A DNA stretch of 64,000 nt from CAWCJL01 sp963795775 (GCA_963795775.1 CAWCJL010000005.1:744001-808000); one strand, 5' to 3'. Numbered from the stretch's first letter, positions 1 to 9,253 are shown. The notes: generated by a model not told the origin, from the sequence alone. Numbers and translations are program-made.

Positions 1-1193
1 GCCGTGAGCGTGCCATCGCGCCGCGCTCCGACTTTTAGCTTCTGGTGGGAGTCCGGCCGGTTGGAGACGAGGTGTTCCTGCCGCCGGTCGAGCATCAGGC
101 GAACCGGCGCGCCCGCCTTGCGCGAAAGGTTCGCTGCCACCACGCCCTCGTTGCCGGCACCGAACTTCGCCCCGAAGCCGCCGCCCATGTATTCCGTGAT
201 GACGCGGACCTTGCTCTTGGGCAGCTTGAAGACTTCGGCAAACTCGTCGCGCACGCTCGACGTGCCCTGCGTGGATGCGTAAACCGTCACTTCTTCGGGC
301 TTCCAGTCCACTACGAAGCCATGTGTCTCCAGCGCCGAATGCGTCTGCACCTGCGTGAAATATTCCGCTTCAACGACCACGTCGGCGTGCGCAAACCCCT
401 GCGCCGGGTCACCTACCAGCTTGCGCTCCGGTCCGTGCACATTGCCCACTTGCGGCACGCCTTTGGGACCGCCGCCGCCACCCGCGCTTCCCGCAGCATC
501 GGCCGGACCGGGGAAGACCTTGGGGGCATCCGCGGACCGCGCCTCCGTGCGATCCACCACGAATGGCATGGTGTCGTACTGGACCTTCACCAGCTTGGCC
601 GCGTCGTTCGCGATGGCCTGCGTGACGGCGGCCACCCCGGCTATCGGCTGCCCGGCGTAGCGCACGATGGGGTAGCGTGAAGGGGTTTCGTCTGCCGGGT
701 TGCGCAGTTCGGCATTTCCGAATACGTGCTGGATCACGTACACGGCGCGCACGCCCGGCAGCTTCTCCGCTGCGCTGGTGTCCACGGAAAGCACGCGTCC
801 ATGCGGCACGGAAGCATCCACCATGCGCGCGTACAGCATGCCTGGAAGCTGAACATCGGCGGTGTATTTACCTTTGCCCATCGCCTTCGCCGGCCCGTCA
901 TAGCGCACCGTGGGTTTGCCGATATAAGCAAGCTCCGCATTGGGCGGCAGCGGCGGTGGCTCGCTGGCCGGCACCTCGCGTTGCACTTTCTCGAGCCCAA
1001 GCTCCGGGATGCCGAAGACAAAGTTGTCCGTGCGCTTGTTGGCATGCGGCTGGGCTGCCGTAGCTGGCGTGGCGGCGTCCTTCTTCTCCGCGTCCCGGGT
1101 CGGCTTGGCCTCGCCCTGAACGCCCTTCTGCCGAGACTTTTCCTGGGACGCACCTTCTTGCTGCTGGGCTTCGCGAAGCAGGTCGGTTTCCAT
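1..1193 (-). CDS. xanthine dehydrogenase/aldehyde oxidase-type molybdopterin-binding subunit (N-terminal 397 residues, cut by window edge)
   Basis: Catalytic large subunit of a molybdenum hydroxylase that oxidises aldehydes or N-heterocycles. The minus-strand frame is open from ATG 1193 to the window edge, so the C-terminal half is missing. After a lysine/alanine-rich stretch of about 60 residues the a/b hammerhead domain begins (IGKPTVRYDGPAKAMGKGKY), and the family motif YMGGGFGAKF lies near the edge. The start codon follows the TAA of the 2Fe-2S gene with no gap, so the two genes are an operon. No Tat or Sec leader is visible here; the leader is on the small subunit, which fits hitch-hiker export as in PaoABC. 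No FAD subunit lies between the two genes; it may lie beyond the edge or be absent. The substrate cannot be predicted. Confidence 0.88.
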   Translation of the reverse strand, partial: METDLLREAQQQEGASQEKSRQKGVQGEAKPTRDAEKKDAATPATAAQPHANKRTDNFVFGIPELGLEKVQREVPASEPPPLPPNAELAYIGKPTVRYDGPAKAMGKGKYTADVQLPGMLYARMVDASVPHGRVLSVDTSAAEKLPGVRAVYVIQHVFGNAELRNPADETPSRYPIVRYAGQPIAGVAAVTQAIANDAAKLVKVQYDTMPFVVDRTEARSADAPKVFPGPADAAGSAGGGGGPKGVPQVGNVHGPERKLVGDPAQGFAHADVVVEAEYFTQVQTHSALETHGFVVDWKPEEVTVYASTQGTSSVRDEFAEVFKLPKSKVRVITEYMGGGFGAKFGAGNEGVVAANLSRKAGAPVRLMLDRRQEHLVSNRPDSHQKLKVGARRDGTLT

Positions 1194-1772
1194 TTAGGCC
1201 TCCTTCTTTGCGGAAACGGATACCAGCGCGGCCGCCTGTCGCGGTTGCTGCGCGGCGTCCAGGGTAGCGGCAAAGATCTTCGGGTAAGCGCCGCAGCGGC
1301 ACAGGTTGCCACTGATGGCATGCTTCACATCCGCGAGCTGCGGATTGGGGTTGCGCTCCAGCAGTGCAGCGCAGCTCATCACCATGCCCGGCGTGCAGAA
1401 GCCGCATTGCATCGCATCGTGCTTCACAAAAGCTGCCTGCACTGGGTGCATGGTTTCGCCGTGCGAAAGCCCTTCAATGGTGGTGATCTCGCGCCCGGTC
1501 GCATCCACCGCAAGCGTCATGCAAGCCAACGCAGGCTTCTTGTCCAGCCAAATGGTGCAGGCCGAGCAGGATCCCCGGTCGCAGACTATTTTGGTTCCGG
1601 TCAGACCGAGCTGGTCGCGCAGGGTCTCAGCCAACGTGTAACGCGGCTCCACGCTCACGGCGCGCTCCTGCCCATTCACGCGCAGCACGATGGGCACTGC
1701 ATTCGGGCCTAAACGCGCGCTCGGGGGCGGTGGGATCGTGGGCTTCCCGAGCAAGCGCCTGAGCAGACTCAA
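1194..1772 (-). CDS. 2Fe-2S subunit of molybdenum hydroxylase (PaoA/IorA-like)
   Basis: Electron-transfer subunit carrying two [2Fe-2S] clusters. The first cluster motif is CDRGSCSAC plus the later Cys of KKPALAC. The second is CGFCTPG and GNLCRCGAYPKI. This frame gives 192 residues from ATG 1772, but its first 20 residues look unrelated to the family, and a proper Tat leader sits just upstream in another frame (1851 down to about 1727). Removing one G from the G5 run at 1723-1727 joins leader and domain into a normal 218-residue protein, with the junction reading EAHDPTAPSARLGPNAVP. The true gene is therefore probably 1194-1851 with a +1 frameshift, real or technical. It is followed directly by the Mo subunit. 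Confidence 0.85.
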   Translation of the reverse strand: MSLLRRLLGKPTIPPPPSARLGPNAVPIVLRVNGQERAVSVEPRYTLAETLRDQLGLTGTKIVCDRGSCSACTIWLDKKPALACMTLAVDATGREITTIEGLSHGETMHPVQAAFVKHDAMQCGFCTPGMVMSCAALLERNPNPQLADVKHAISGNLCRCGAYPKIFAATLDAAQQPRQAAALVSVSAKKEA

Positions 1773-1851
1773 GCACCGTGCCCGCAGCGGCCACGCCCGC
1801 TCCCTTAAGGAAGCCGCGGCGGGAGAAGGTTGTTCTGGGAGTGTCAGTCAT
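1728..1851 (-). pseudogene. out-of-frame Tat leader belonging to the 2Fe-2S subunit
   Basis: ATG 1851 opens a short frame with a twin-arginine signal, TFSRRGFLKGAGVAAAGTV, followed by ESAQALAREAHDP. That is the expected N-terminus for Tat-exported 2Fe-2S subunits of periplasmic aldehyde or isoquinoline oxidoreductases. It loses frame at the G5 run (1723-1727), one base out from the cluster-binding domain. I read it as the 5' part of the downstream gene and not as a separate gene. Confidence 0.75.
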
Positions 1852-1934
1852 AAAGCGGCCTCGCAAATGGGGAATAGCGTGCCTGTTCCGCAAGTAAACT
1901 GGTAACTAATTCTGCCATGACCGGAGGGTTCGCG

Positions 1935-2105
1935 GTGCGCCTGTTAAATTTTCTCGTCGAAGCCTTTATCGCCGGATTTGGCATCACCCGCCCGTCCGAG
2001 GAAAAACGCCGGCAGGTCACGCTCATCCTTGGCGGCTTTTTCGTGGTGGTGATCCTATTCCTGCTTGGGATCTCCGGGTACTTCTGGTACTCCCTTCAGC
2101 GATAG
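1935..2105 (+). CDS. small single-span membrane protein, unknown function
   Basis: A 56-residue protein from GTG 1935. I chose this start because GGAGGG (1923-1928) sits six bases before it; an in-frame ATG at 1917 has no such site. The protein is VRLLNFLVEAF followed by a short charged segment (PSEEKRRQ) and one strongly hydrophobic span (about residues 28-50: LILGGFFVVVILFLLGISGY), ending in WYSLQR. Topology is probably N-in with the tail outside or periplasmic. It is divergent from the molybdoenzyme genes and convergent with hppD, so it appears monocistronic. I do not recognise the family. The ribosome site and clean hydrophobic profile argue that it is real. Confidence 0.6.
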   Translation: MRLLNFLVEAFIAGFGITRPSEEKRRQVTLILGGFFVVVILFLLGISGYFWYSLQR

Positions 2106-2166
2106 AGCGCGATGGAGCCGTAAGCGGAGAGAGCGGTGAAGCAGCTAGCGAAAAGCCGGCCAGTGG

Positions 2167-2204
2167 AACGGTAAAGCGGTCAGCGAACGGCAAAGCGGTC
2201 AGCG
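2167..2204. repeat. two tandem copies of a 19-bp unit
   Basis: The unit AACGGTAAAGCGGTCAGCG is repeated immediately with one T-to-C change, and a third partial AACGGC follows. It lies in the 200-bp space between the convergent small membrane protein gene and hppD. No hairpin or reading frame explains it. It may be a variable-number repeat or replication slippage. Confidence 0.6.
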
Positions 2205-2307
2205 AACGGCGGCAACGGCGACTGCTGTTGCTGAGAGGGCGGCGGCCGGGTAACGCGAACAGTTTGTTGCCGACCGGCTTACCACCCCACGCCCCGCCTC
2301 TCCGACC

Positions 2308-3432
2308 CTACAGATTTCCCCGTTCGGCCTGCTCGCGCTCGATGGCTTCAAACAGCGCCTTGAAGTTGCCCTTTCCAAAGGAGCGGCTGCCCTTGCGCTG
2401 GATGATTTCGTAGAAGAGAGTCGGGCGGTCTTCCACCGGACGGGTGAAGATCTGCAGCATGTAGCCCTCGTCGTCGCGATCCACCAGGATGCCGAGCTTC
2501 TCTAACTCATCCACCGGCTCGTCGATCTTGCCGACACGTTCCTGCAGGGTCGAATAGTAGGAGTGCGGCACCTTGAGGAACTCGACGCCCTGCTGCTGCA
2601 TTGTCTCCACGGTGTGCAGGATGTCCGCTGTTGCCAGCGCCAGATGTTGCACGCCGGGACCCTGGTAGAACTCCAGGTACTCCTCGATCTGCGACTTCCT
2701 GCGTCCCTCGGCCGGCTCGTTGATGGGGAACTTGACCCTGCCATTTCCATTGGCCATCACCTTCGACATCAGCGCGGAATACTCGGTCGAGATGTCGTTG
2801 TCGTCAAAGTGCTGATAAAGGCCGAAGCCCATCACGTCACGATAGAAATCGACAAAGCGATTCATCTCGTTCCAGCCCACGTTACCCACCATATGGTCCA
2901 CGTGGAGCAGGCCCACCGGCCGTGCGATGGTGTCGGGCGGGGTCGCGCGAAAACCGGGCAGGAACGGGCCGTGATAGCGTGAGCGATCCACAAAGGTGTG
3001 CACGGTGTCGCCATAGGTGGCGATAGTGGCCATGGTTACTGTGCCGTTTTCGTCGCTGCGCTCGAAGGGCTCGCGTATGCTGTGCGCGCCGCGCGCGGTG
3101 GTCTCGCGCCAGGCCTGGCGCGCGTCATCCACCCACAGGGCTACGTCTTTTACCCCGTCGCCGTGACGGAAAATGTGATCGGCGATCTCGCCCTGGGGCT
3201 TGAGTGGCGTGGTCAGGACCAGGCGGATCTTACCCTGCTCCAGCACATAGGAAGCCCGGTCCCGCTGGCCCGTTTCCGGACCGGCATACGCCACCAGCTT
3301 GTGCCCAAACGCCAGACGGTAGTAGTACGCGGCCTGGCGCGCGTTGCCCACATAGAACTCCACGTGATCTGTGCCGTTCAGGGGCAGAAAATCCCGCTGT
3401 ACCTTTGCTTCCGGATGGGCAACTGTCGCCAT
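2308..3432 (-). CDS. hppD: 4-hydroxyphenylpyruvate dioxygenase
   Basis: Non-haem iron(II) dioxygenase that converts 4-hydroxyphenylpyruvate to homogentisate in tyrosine breakdown, in the cytoplasm. The 374-residue protein has the two vicinal-oxygen-chelate halves expected of the family. The probable iron ligands are His180 (HVDHMVGN), His263 (GVQHLAL) and Glu342 (FYEIIQR). The C-terminal lid SRSFGKGNFKALFEAIEREQ is present and typical. It is divergent from phhA across 195 bp, so the pair can supply tyrosine from phenylalanine and degrade it onward. No homogentisate dioxygenase lies in the window. Length and motifs are complete. Confidence 0.96.
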   Translation of the reverse strand: MATVAHPEAKVQRDFLPLNGTDHVEFYVGNARQAAYYYRLAFGHKLVAYAGPETGQRDRASYVLEQGKIRLVLTTPLKPQGEIADHIFRHGDGVKDVALWVDDARQAWRETTARGAHSIREPFERSDENGTVTMATIATYGDTVHTFVDRSRYHGPFLPGFRATPPDTIARPVGLLHVDHMVGNVGWNEMNRFVDFYRDVMGFGLYQHFDDNDISTEYSALMSKVMANGNGRVKFPINEPAEGRRKSQIEEYLEFYQGPGVQHLALATADILHTVETMQQQGVEFLKVPHSYYSTLQERVGKIDEPVDELEKLGILVDRDDEGYMLQIFTRPVEDRPTLFYEIIQRKGSRSFGKGNFKALFEAIEREQAERGNL

Positions 3433-3627
3433 GCTTCACACTCCAGGGGTGGAAATTACCTGCACTCCAAGCGTTTCATCGACGCGTCCGCAGAAACGCA
3501 ACTGACCACGATATACCGGCGGGATGAGCTTTGACCAGAGGTGCCATTGACAGGGGTTGCAGCGCGGTGACATCCTCATAGGTTTTCCCGCGTTCTCAAT
3601 ATAGAGTGCTGGAAAGGAGTTCTCCCG

Positions 3628-4395
3628 ATGGCAACAACCCTCGCCGCCCCGGCCGCCCTCCCGCTGGCCAGTCCCTTTCTCGTGGAACAGGATTGGCCGG
3701 CGTACACCCCGGAGCAGCATGCCGTGTGGGCAGAGCTGGTGGGGCGCCGCATGCCGCAGCTCACCGAGCATGCCTGCGCGGAGTACCTGGCGGGCTTCGA
3801 GCAGATCGGGCTCAAGCAGGACTCCATCCCAAACTTGACCGAGGTGAACAAGCTGCTCGCACCCCGCACCGGCTGGAATGCGACTCCTGTGAGCGGCTAT
3901 CTGCCCGCGCCGGCTTTTTTCGAAATGCTTGCGGCGCGCAGATTCCCCACCACTGTCTCGCTCCGCGGCCGGGAGTCGCTCGAATACATTCCGGAGCCTG
4001 ACATCTTCCATGACGTCTTCGGCCACGTGCCGATGCACGCGCACCCGGTGTTTGCCGATTTCCTGCAGAGCTATGGGCAGGTGTGCGCGAGCCTCAACAA
4101 TGAAGATGACGTGAAGCGCATGGGGCGGCTCTTCTGGTTCACGGTGGAGTTCGGCGTCATTCGCCAGAAGGGCCAGGTTAAGCTCTACGGCTCCGGGCTG
4201 ATCTCATCGCACGGAGAGTCGAGCTACGTTATCAATGGCGGGCCGGAGATCCGTCCTTTCGACCTCGATGCGGTGCTGGAGCACGACTTCTGCATCTCGG
4301 AAATGCAACCGGTACTGTACGCAGTCGAATCGTTCGATCAGATCTACGAGGCGACACGCGAAGCCTGCAAGCGGCTGGGCGCGGGCCGCGCGTAA
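3628..4395 (+). CDS. phhA: phenylalanine 4-monooxygenase
   Basis: Tetrahydropterin- and iron-dependent hydroxylase that makes tyrosine from phenylalanine. The 255-residue length matches bacterial monodomain enzymes without an ACT regulatory domain. Iron ligands are visible as His128 and His133 (HDVFGH) and Glu174 (FWFTVEFG); the LYGSGLISSHGE loop follows. AGGAG lies about nine bases before ATG 3628. It is transcribed away from hppD. No pterin-recycling dehydratase gene (phhB) is adjacent, so recycling would have to come from elsewhere. Confidence 0.96.
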   Translation: MATTLAAPAALPLASPFLVEQDWPAYTPEQHAVWAELVGRRMPQLTEHACAEYLAGFEQIGLKQDSIPNLTEVNKLLAPRTGWNATPVSGYLPAPAFFEMLAARRFPTTVSLRGRESLEYIPEPDIFHDVFGHVPMHAHPVFADFLQSYGQVCASLNNEDDVKRMGRLFWFTVEFGVIRQKGQVKLYGSGLISSHGESSYVINGGPEIRPFDLDAVLEHDFCISEMQPVLYAVESFDQIYEATREACKRLGAGRA

Positions 4396-4449
4396 AGCGG
4401 AAACGCGCAGGCTCGAACCGTGCTCCTGCCTCGCGCTGCCGGCGGGCAA

Positions 4450-5784
4450 CTAGGTGCTTTCGGCCGCGCCTCCGGGCAGCGGGTCGAGCGTAACCTTTGC
4501 CAGGCGCGGCACCATGAGGCGCAGGATCAGCAGCGCCAGCAGGTACACCACCGCGCACACGGTAAACAGCGGCGCGTAGTTGTGCGTTAGTTGCAAAACG
4601 CGTCCCACGCCAAGCGCAAACAGGATGCCGCCGACCGAACCGGCGGTGCTGCCAAAACCCACTACGGTGCCCACCACATCGCGCGGGAACATGTCTGACG
4701 CGGTGGTGTAGAGGTTGGCCGACCAGCCCTGGTGCGCTCCCGCCGCCAGGCTGAGCAGTGCCACTGCGGCCCACTCGCTGTTCAGCCCGCCAGCGAATGC
4801 CATTGGAACCACGCAGCAGGCACACACCAGCATGGCAATGTAGCGGGCGTTGGCCATGCCTACCCCATGCCGATTGAGCAGGCCCGGAAGCCACCCGCCG
4901 CTGATGCTGCCGATCGCCGACACGTTATAGACGATGATGAGCGGCAGTCCCAGATGCGAGAGACCCAGGTGAAAACGGCGGTCGAAGAACTTCGGCAGCC
5001 AGTAGAGATAGAACCACCAGATCGGGTCCGTGAGGAATTTGGCGATAGAGAAGGCCCAGGTTTCGCGGTAGCGCAGCAGTTGCTGCCAGGGAACCATGGC
5101 GCGCGGCAGCGTGGAGGCGCCGCTGCGGATGTAGGCCAGCTCCGACGCGCTCACAGTGCGGTGGTCTGCAGGGCGGCGATAGCGTAGCAGCCACCACGCG
5201 ATCCAGCTTGCGCTGAAAAAGCCCGTGACCAGGAAGGCCGCGCGCCAGCTATAGCGTAAGGCAACAAAGGGAACGATGGCGGGCGCGAGAATGGCGCCAA
5301 GGTTCGCGCCGGAGTTGAAGATGCCCGTGGCCAGCGAGCGTTCGCGCTGGGGAAACCACTCCGCCGTGGTCTTGATCGCGGCAGGGAAGTTGCCGGCCTC
5401 CCCCAGCCCGAGCACGAAGCGCGCGATGCCGAAGCCCAGCACCGAGGTGACGAGCGAGTGTGCCATGGCGGCCAGGCTCCACACGCCCATGATCAGCGCG
5501 TAGCCGACCCGGGTGCCGAGGCGGTCGATCAGGCGTCCGGCAAAGGCCAGCCCAATGGCATACGCCACCTGGAAGGCCGTAATGACGTAACTGTATTGTT
5601 GCTCCGTCCAGCCGATGCTGTGCTGCAGAACCGGGGCCAGAATGCCCAGCACCTGCCGATCCATGTAGTTGATGGAGGTGGCGAAGAACAACATGGAGCA
5701 GATGTACCAGCGCACATTGCCCATGCGCGGTGGCGCCGTGGTTTCTACAGGTGAGCTGCTCGCGAGTTCCGGATCGCTGGCCAT
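4450..5784 (-). CDS. MFS transporter, hexuronate (ExuT-like) type
   Basis: Twelve-span major facilitator of 444 residues in the inner membrane. N-terminal features are INYMDRQVLGILAPVLQ in the first span and the A-motif-like loop GRLIDRLGTRVGY between spans 2 and 3, as in the anion:cation symporter branch (ExuT, GudP). RFVLGLGEAGNFPAAIKT is typical of that branch. The next gene upstream on the same strand is uronate isomerase, so galacturonate or glucuronate is the likely substrate; this is inferred from context. The 62-bp gap to uxaC suggests an operon. The gene is convergent with phhA. Confidence 0.86.
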   Translation of the reverse strand: MASDPELASSSPVETTAPPRMGNVRWYICSMLFFATSINYMDRQVLGILAPVLQHSIGWTEQQYSYVITAFQVAYAIGLAFAGRLIDRLGTRVGYALIMGVWSLAAMAHSLVTSVLGFGIARFVLGLGEAGNFPAAIKTTAEWFPQRERSLATGIFNSGANLGAILAPAIVPFVALRYSWRAAFLVTGFFSASWIAWWLLRYRRPADHRTVSASELAYIRSGASTLPRAMVPWQQLLRYRETWAFSIAKFLTDPIWWFYLYWLPKFFDRRFHLGLSHLGLPLIIVYNVSAIGSISGGWLPGLLNRHGVGMANARYIAMLVCACCVVPMAFAGGLNSEWAAVALLSLAAGAHQGWSANLYTTASDMFPRDVVGTVVGFGSTAGSVGGILFALGVGRVLQLTHNYAPLFTVCAVVYLLALLILRLMVPRLAKVTLDPLPGGAAEST

Positions 5785-5846
5785 GGGTAGGAGCCCCGTT
5801 ATAGAGCAATCATCCGCCGCGAGTAAACCGCGTGCGAAGCCGCTGG

Positions 5847-7242
5847 CTAAAGGTGATATGCCTGCCGCACCAGTCCATAGGCGAGATCGTGCGCGACTTC
5901 AAAGGCCTCGTCCTCGTCCAGACGGTGCTCGGCCACAAGCGTGGCCAGGTAGGCGCAATCCACGCGCCGCGCGACGTCGTGCCGCGCGGGGATAGAGAGA
6001 AAAGCGCGGGTGTCGTCGTTGAACCCGACCGTGTTGTAGAAGCCGGCGGTTTCGGTGGTCCGCTTCCGAAAGCGCAGCATGCCATCCGGGCTGTCGTAAA
6101 ACCACCACGGCGGCCCCAGCCGCAGGCAGGGATAATGGCCGGCCAGCGGCGCCAGTTCGCGGCTGTAGGTGGATTCGTCGAGAGTGAACAGGATGATGGT
6201 GAGGTTGCGCTCATTCCCGAACCGATCCAGCAGCGGCTTAAGCGCAGTGACGTAATCGGTCGGTGTCGGGATATCGGCGCCCGTATCCCGGCCGAACTTC
6301 TCGTATACGTGCTGGTTATGGTTACGAAAGCTCCCCGGGTGGATCTGCATGACCAGCCCATCCTCCAGGCTCATACGGGCCATTTCCGTCAGCATGAGGG
6401 CGCGGAACTGCTCCCGCTCGGCGGGGGTCGACTGGCCGCTGCGCACGCGCGCAAACAGTTGGGCGGCCGCGCCGGCATCGAGCGACAAAGTGCGCGCCGT
6501 TGGGTGGCCGTGGTCCGTAGCGGTGCAGCCGAGTTCTTTGAAGCGGCGGCGCGAATTTTCAAGTGCGCGGATGTACCCGGGCCACGCTGTCGTGTCTTCC
6601 CCGGTCATGGCACCGAGCGTATCGAGGTTGGCGAGAAAGCCGCCGAAATCCGGATCCAAGACCGGGTCGGGGCGGAAAGTAGGCAGCACTCTGCCCTGCC
6701 AGCCGGAGTCTCGGATCTGCTGGTGCGCGCGCAGCGGATCGAGCGGTGAATCGGTGGTGGCCAGCACCTCAATGTGGAAGCGTTCGTAGAGCGCGCGCGG
6801 GCGGAACTCCGGCGAAGCCAGCTTCTCGCTGATCACGTCGAAGTAGTGGTCCGCAGTATCGGCGCTCAGGCGTTGCGACAGCCCGAACAGTTCCTGGAAG
6901 ACGAAGTCCAGCCACAGGCGTGTGGGTGTGCCACGGAACAGATAGTAGTGCTGCGCAAAAAGCCGCCAGACGGCGCGCGGGTTCGCCAACTCCGATTGCC
7001 CGACGCCGAGATCTTCCAACGGCACGCCCCTGGCTATAGAGCATGCGATAGATGTAGTGGTCCGGAACGATCAGCAGCCGCGCAGGGTCAGGGAAGGGCT
7101 GATTATCGGCAAACCAGCGCGCATCCGTGTGGCCGTGCGGACAGATGAGCGGCAAGTTGGCGACGGAGGCATAAAGCTTGCGGGCGAGTCCGCGCGCGGA
7201 CGGATCAACGGGGAAAAGACGGTCTTCGTGGATGAGCTTCAC
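5847..7242 (-). CDS. uxaC: uronate isomerase, interrupted by a +1 frameshift
   Basis: Cytoplasmic amidohydrolase-fold enzyme converting D-glucuronate to D-fructuronate and D-galacturonate to D-tagaturonate. The N-terminal part starts at GTG 7242, with GAGGG five bases upstream, and begins VKLIHEDRLFPVDP. The metal-binding ICPHGHTDARWF is visible. That frame ends its match at HYIYRMLYSQG; the match resumes one base out as VPLEDLGVGQ from 7025 to the stop at 5847. Removing one base in the GGGGC run (about 7026-7030) restores a 464-residue protein, the normal family length. I treat it as one gene with a probable sequencing insertion. It sits upstream of the hexuronate-type transporter. Confidence 0.88.
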
Positions 7243-7508
7243 GCGTACCCTCGCAGCCTTTGTGCTCCATGTAACGTGAACCAGCTTACAACGGGGGCGC
7301 TGGGTGGTGCGGGCGCGATTGGCTCCGGGCGAGAGTGTCGCCGCTGTGGGTAGCGAGGCGCGAAGCCGTGGAAAGTGTGCAATTTGCTGCTCATTGCAGC
7401 CCTCCTGGTTGCAATCCTGCGGCGGCCGACATCCCTGGCGTGTCCAGCCCCATGCACAAATTCGCAGGGAATCAGGCCCATGCTGGCCATTCTGCCTCCG
7501 GCGTACTT

Positions 7509-7524
7509 CGGCACGCCGCTTGCA
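7509..7524 (+). promoter_or_regulatory. sigma-54 (-24/-12) promoter of the 7593-11414 operon
   Basis: CGGCACGCCGCTTGCA has GG (7510-7511) and GC (7522-7523) exactly ten bases apart, and closely matches the consensus TGGCACG-N4-TTGCW. The predicted transcription start is near 7535, 58 bases before the GT2 start. The rest of the 7243-7592 gap holds no supported gene. Confidence 0.75.
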
Positions 7525-7592
7525 CATTCGCGTCAGCAAAGGTCCGTGCGCGCAACGAGCTCTCTCGGCGCAACCGGAGGACAGGCACCGTC

Positions 7593-8498
7593 ATGATCCA
7601 TCAAACATCTCGCCGGCCGCGCATCTCCGTGGTCATCCCCGTGTGCAACGAGGAGGAGAGCATCGCCCAGCTTACGGCCAAGCTGTACGAACTCGACTGC
7701 TCGCTGAAGCGCCAGTACCAGGTGGACTACTGCTTTGTTGACGATGGCAGCACCGATGGGACGGTTGCCGCTGTCGGCTCGGCCGTACCTGCCGGAGCGC
7801 GCTACGTCGTGCTGTCCCATGCGAAAAATCGCGGGGTCGGCGCGGCGGTCCGCACCGCGTTTGCGCACGTCCATGCGGATGTGGTGTGCACGATCGATGC
7901 GGACTGCAGCTACTCGCCGGCGGAGCTGAAGGGCATGATTGATATGATCCTGCGCGACGAAGCCGATATCGTGGTCGCGTCGCCCTATCATCCGCAGGGC
8001 GGCGTTCGTGGCGTGGGGCAGTGGCGTCTGTTGCTGAGCATGAACTGCTCGTGGCTGTACCGCACCTGCACTCCTCTCAAGCTCCACACCTATACCAGCC
8101 TTTTCCGCGCTTATCGCGGATCGATCCTGCGCGGGTTGTCGTTTCCCAGCGACGGCTTTGTATCTACGGTCGAGATCCTGCTTGATGCAGGGCGGCAGGG
8201 TTTCCGGGTGAGGGAAGCGCCCATGGTGCTGCGGCGCCGCGTTACGGGCGTGAGCAAGATGCGCCTGGTGCGCACCATCACCACCCATGTGCGGCTGCTG
8301 CGCCAATGCCTGGTGCCGGGTTTCGCGGGCCGCTATCCGTTACTGCAGGCGCCCGCTGCTGCCGCCGTGCCGGCGACAGCGGTGAGCGGTGTTTTAGTGA
8401 AGCCTGTGTTGTCGATGCGTGGCGCCCCGTTGCCGTTGCCGATGGCCGCGGGTGAGATGTCTGGACGCATGTCCAGCCGTGCCGGAGGCACACGATGA
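7593..8498 (+). CDS. family 2 glycosyltransferase (dolichol-phosphate-mannose-synthase-like)
   Basis: GT-A fold transferase of 301 residues from ATG 7593; GGAGG lies 12 bases upstream. The frame is open further upstream, but the family starts at RISVVIPVCNEEESI. Nucleotide-binding motifs are VDDGSTDGT and the DxD-like TIDADCS. No C-terminal membrane spans are obvious, and the last 60 residues are a low-complexity Ala/Pro/Met tail. First gene of a tightly overlapping operon: its TGA overlaps the next ATG. It probably adds a sugar to a lipid-linked intermediate of the exopolysaccharide; donor and acceptor are unknown. Confidence 0.85.
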   Translation: MIHQTSRRPRISVVIPVCNEEESIAQLTAKLYELDCSLKRQYQVDYCFVDDGSTDGTVAAVGSAVPAGARYVVLSHAKNRGVGAAVRTAFAHVHADVVCTIDADCSYSPAELKGMIDMILRDEADIVVASPYHPQGGVRGVGQWRLLLSMNCSWLYRTCTPLKLHTYTSLFRAYRGSILRGLSFPSDGFVSTVEILLDAGRQGFRVREAPMVLRRRVTGVSKMRLVRTITTHVRLLRQCLVPGFAGRYPLLQAPAAAAVPATAVSGVLVKPVLSMRGAPLPLPMAAGEMSGRMSSRAGGTR

Positions 8499-9253
8499 TT
8501 TTAGGAGAGCGCACTACGAAGACCCTCGCCGCGGAACCGATTGCCAGCGATCTCCGCTGCGGGGCCAATGTCAGTCTGGGTCTGAACGTCACCATCGGTC
8601 CGGGCTGCAGTATCGGCTCGAATGTCGTGATCCATGCGGACACGCAGATCGGTGCGAACGTTCACATCGGCGACAACACCATTGTCGGCAAACTGCCCAT
8701 GCGCGCCGCGCTCAGCGCGATGACGGGCGGGGCCCAGCCCGAGCCCTGCCGCATTGCCGAGGGCTGCCTGATTGGCGCGCTGGTGGTCATTTATCGCGGT
8801 TGCCACCTTGGCGCCAAGGTGATGGTGGCGGACCAGGCGAGTGTGCGGGAGGAGACAGAAATCGGCGCGCTCACCATTATTGGCCGTGGAGTGGCTGTCG
8901 AAAACAAGGTAGCCATTGGCCGGCGCTGCAAGATAGAAACCGGAGCCTATATCACCGCGCTTTCTTCCATCGGCGATCACTGTTTTGTCGCCCCGGAGGT
9001 CACCTTCACCAACGATCAGTTCCTCGGCCGGACCGAGGAGCGCTTCCTGCACCATAAGGGCGTGACCATGCTGCGCGGTGCACGCATTGGCGCGAACGCA
9101 ACCGTGCTGCCGGGCCTGACGATTGGCGAGGATGCGCTGGTGGCCGCGGCCTCCACGGTAACCCATGATGTTGCGCCGCGCACGATTGTGCTTGGCTCAC
9201 CCGCCCGCTTCCTGCGCTGCGTGCCAACGGACCAGTTGCTGGAGAACCAATGA
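8495..9253 (+). CDS. left-handed beta-helix acyltransferase (hexapeptide repeats)
   Basis: A 252-residue protein of hexapeptide repeats (for example IGANVHIGDNTIVG, IGANATVLPGLTIGEDALVA), which fold as a left-handed beta-helix trimer. An insert with FTNDQFLGRTEERFLHHKGV is close to the active-site loop of WbpD/WlbB-type UDP-amino-sugar N-acetyltransferases. Four-base overlaps with both neighbours show translational coupling. With wecB and the epimerase downstream, it likely acetylates a nucleotide-linked amino sugar. The exact substrate is not certain. Confidence 0.82.
   Translation: MILGERTTKTLAAEPIASDLRCGANVSLGLNVTIGPGCSIGSNVVIHADTQIGANVHIGDNTIVGKLPMRAALSAMTGGAQPEPCRIAEGCLIGALVVIYRGCHLGAKVMVADQASVREETEIGALTIIGRGVAVENKVAIGRRCKIETGAYITALSSIGDHCFVAPEVTFTNDQFLGRTEERFLHHKGVTMLRGARIGANATVLPGLTIGEDALVAAASTVTHDVAPRTIVLGSPARFLRCVPTDQLLENQ

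Noticed and set aside
726..1712. 328-residue plus-strand open frame
   Set aside because: Antisense to the molybdoenzyme subunits, whose cofactor motifs are unmistakable.
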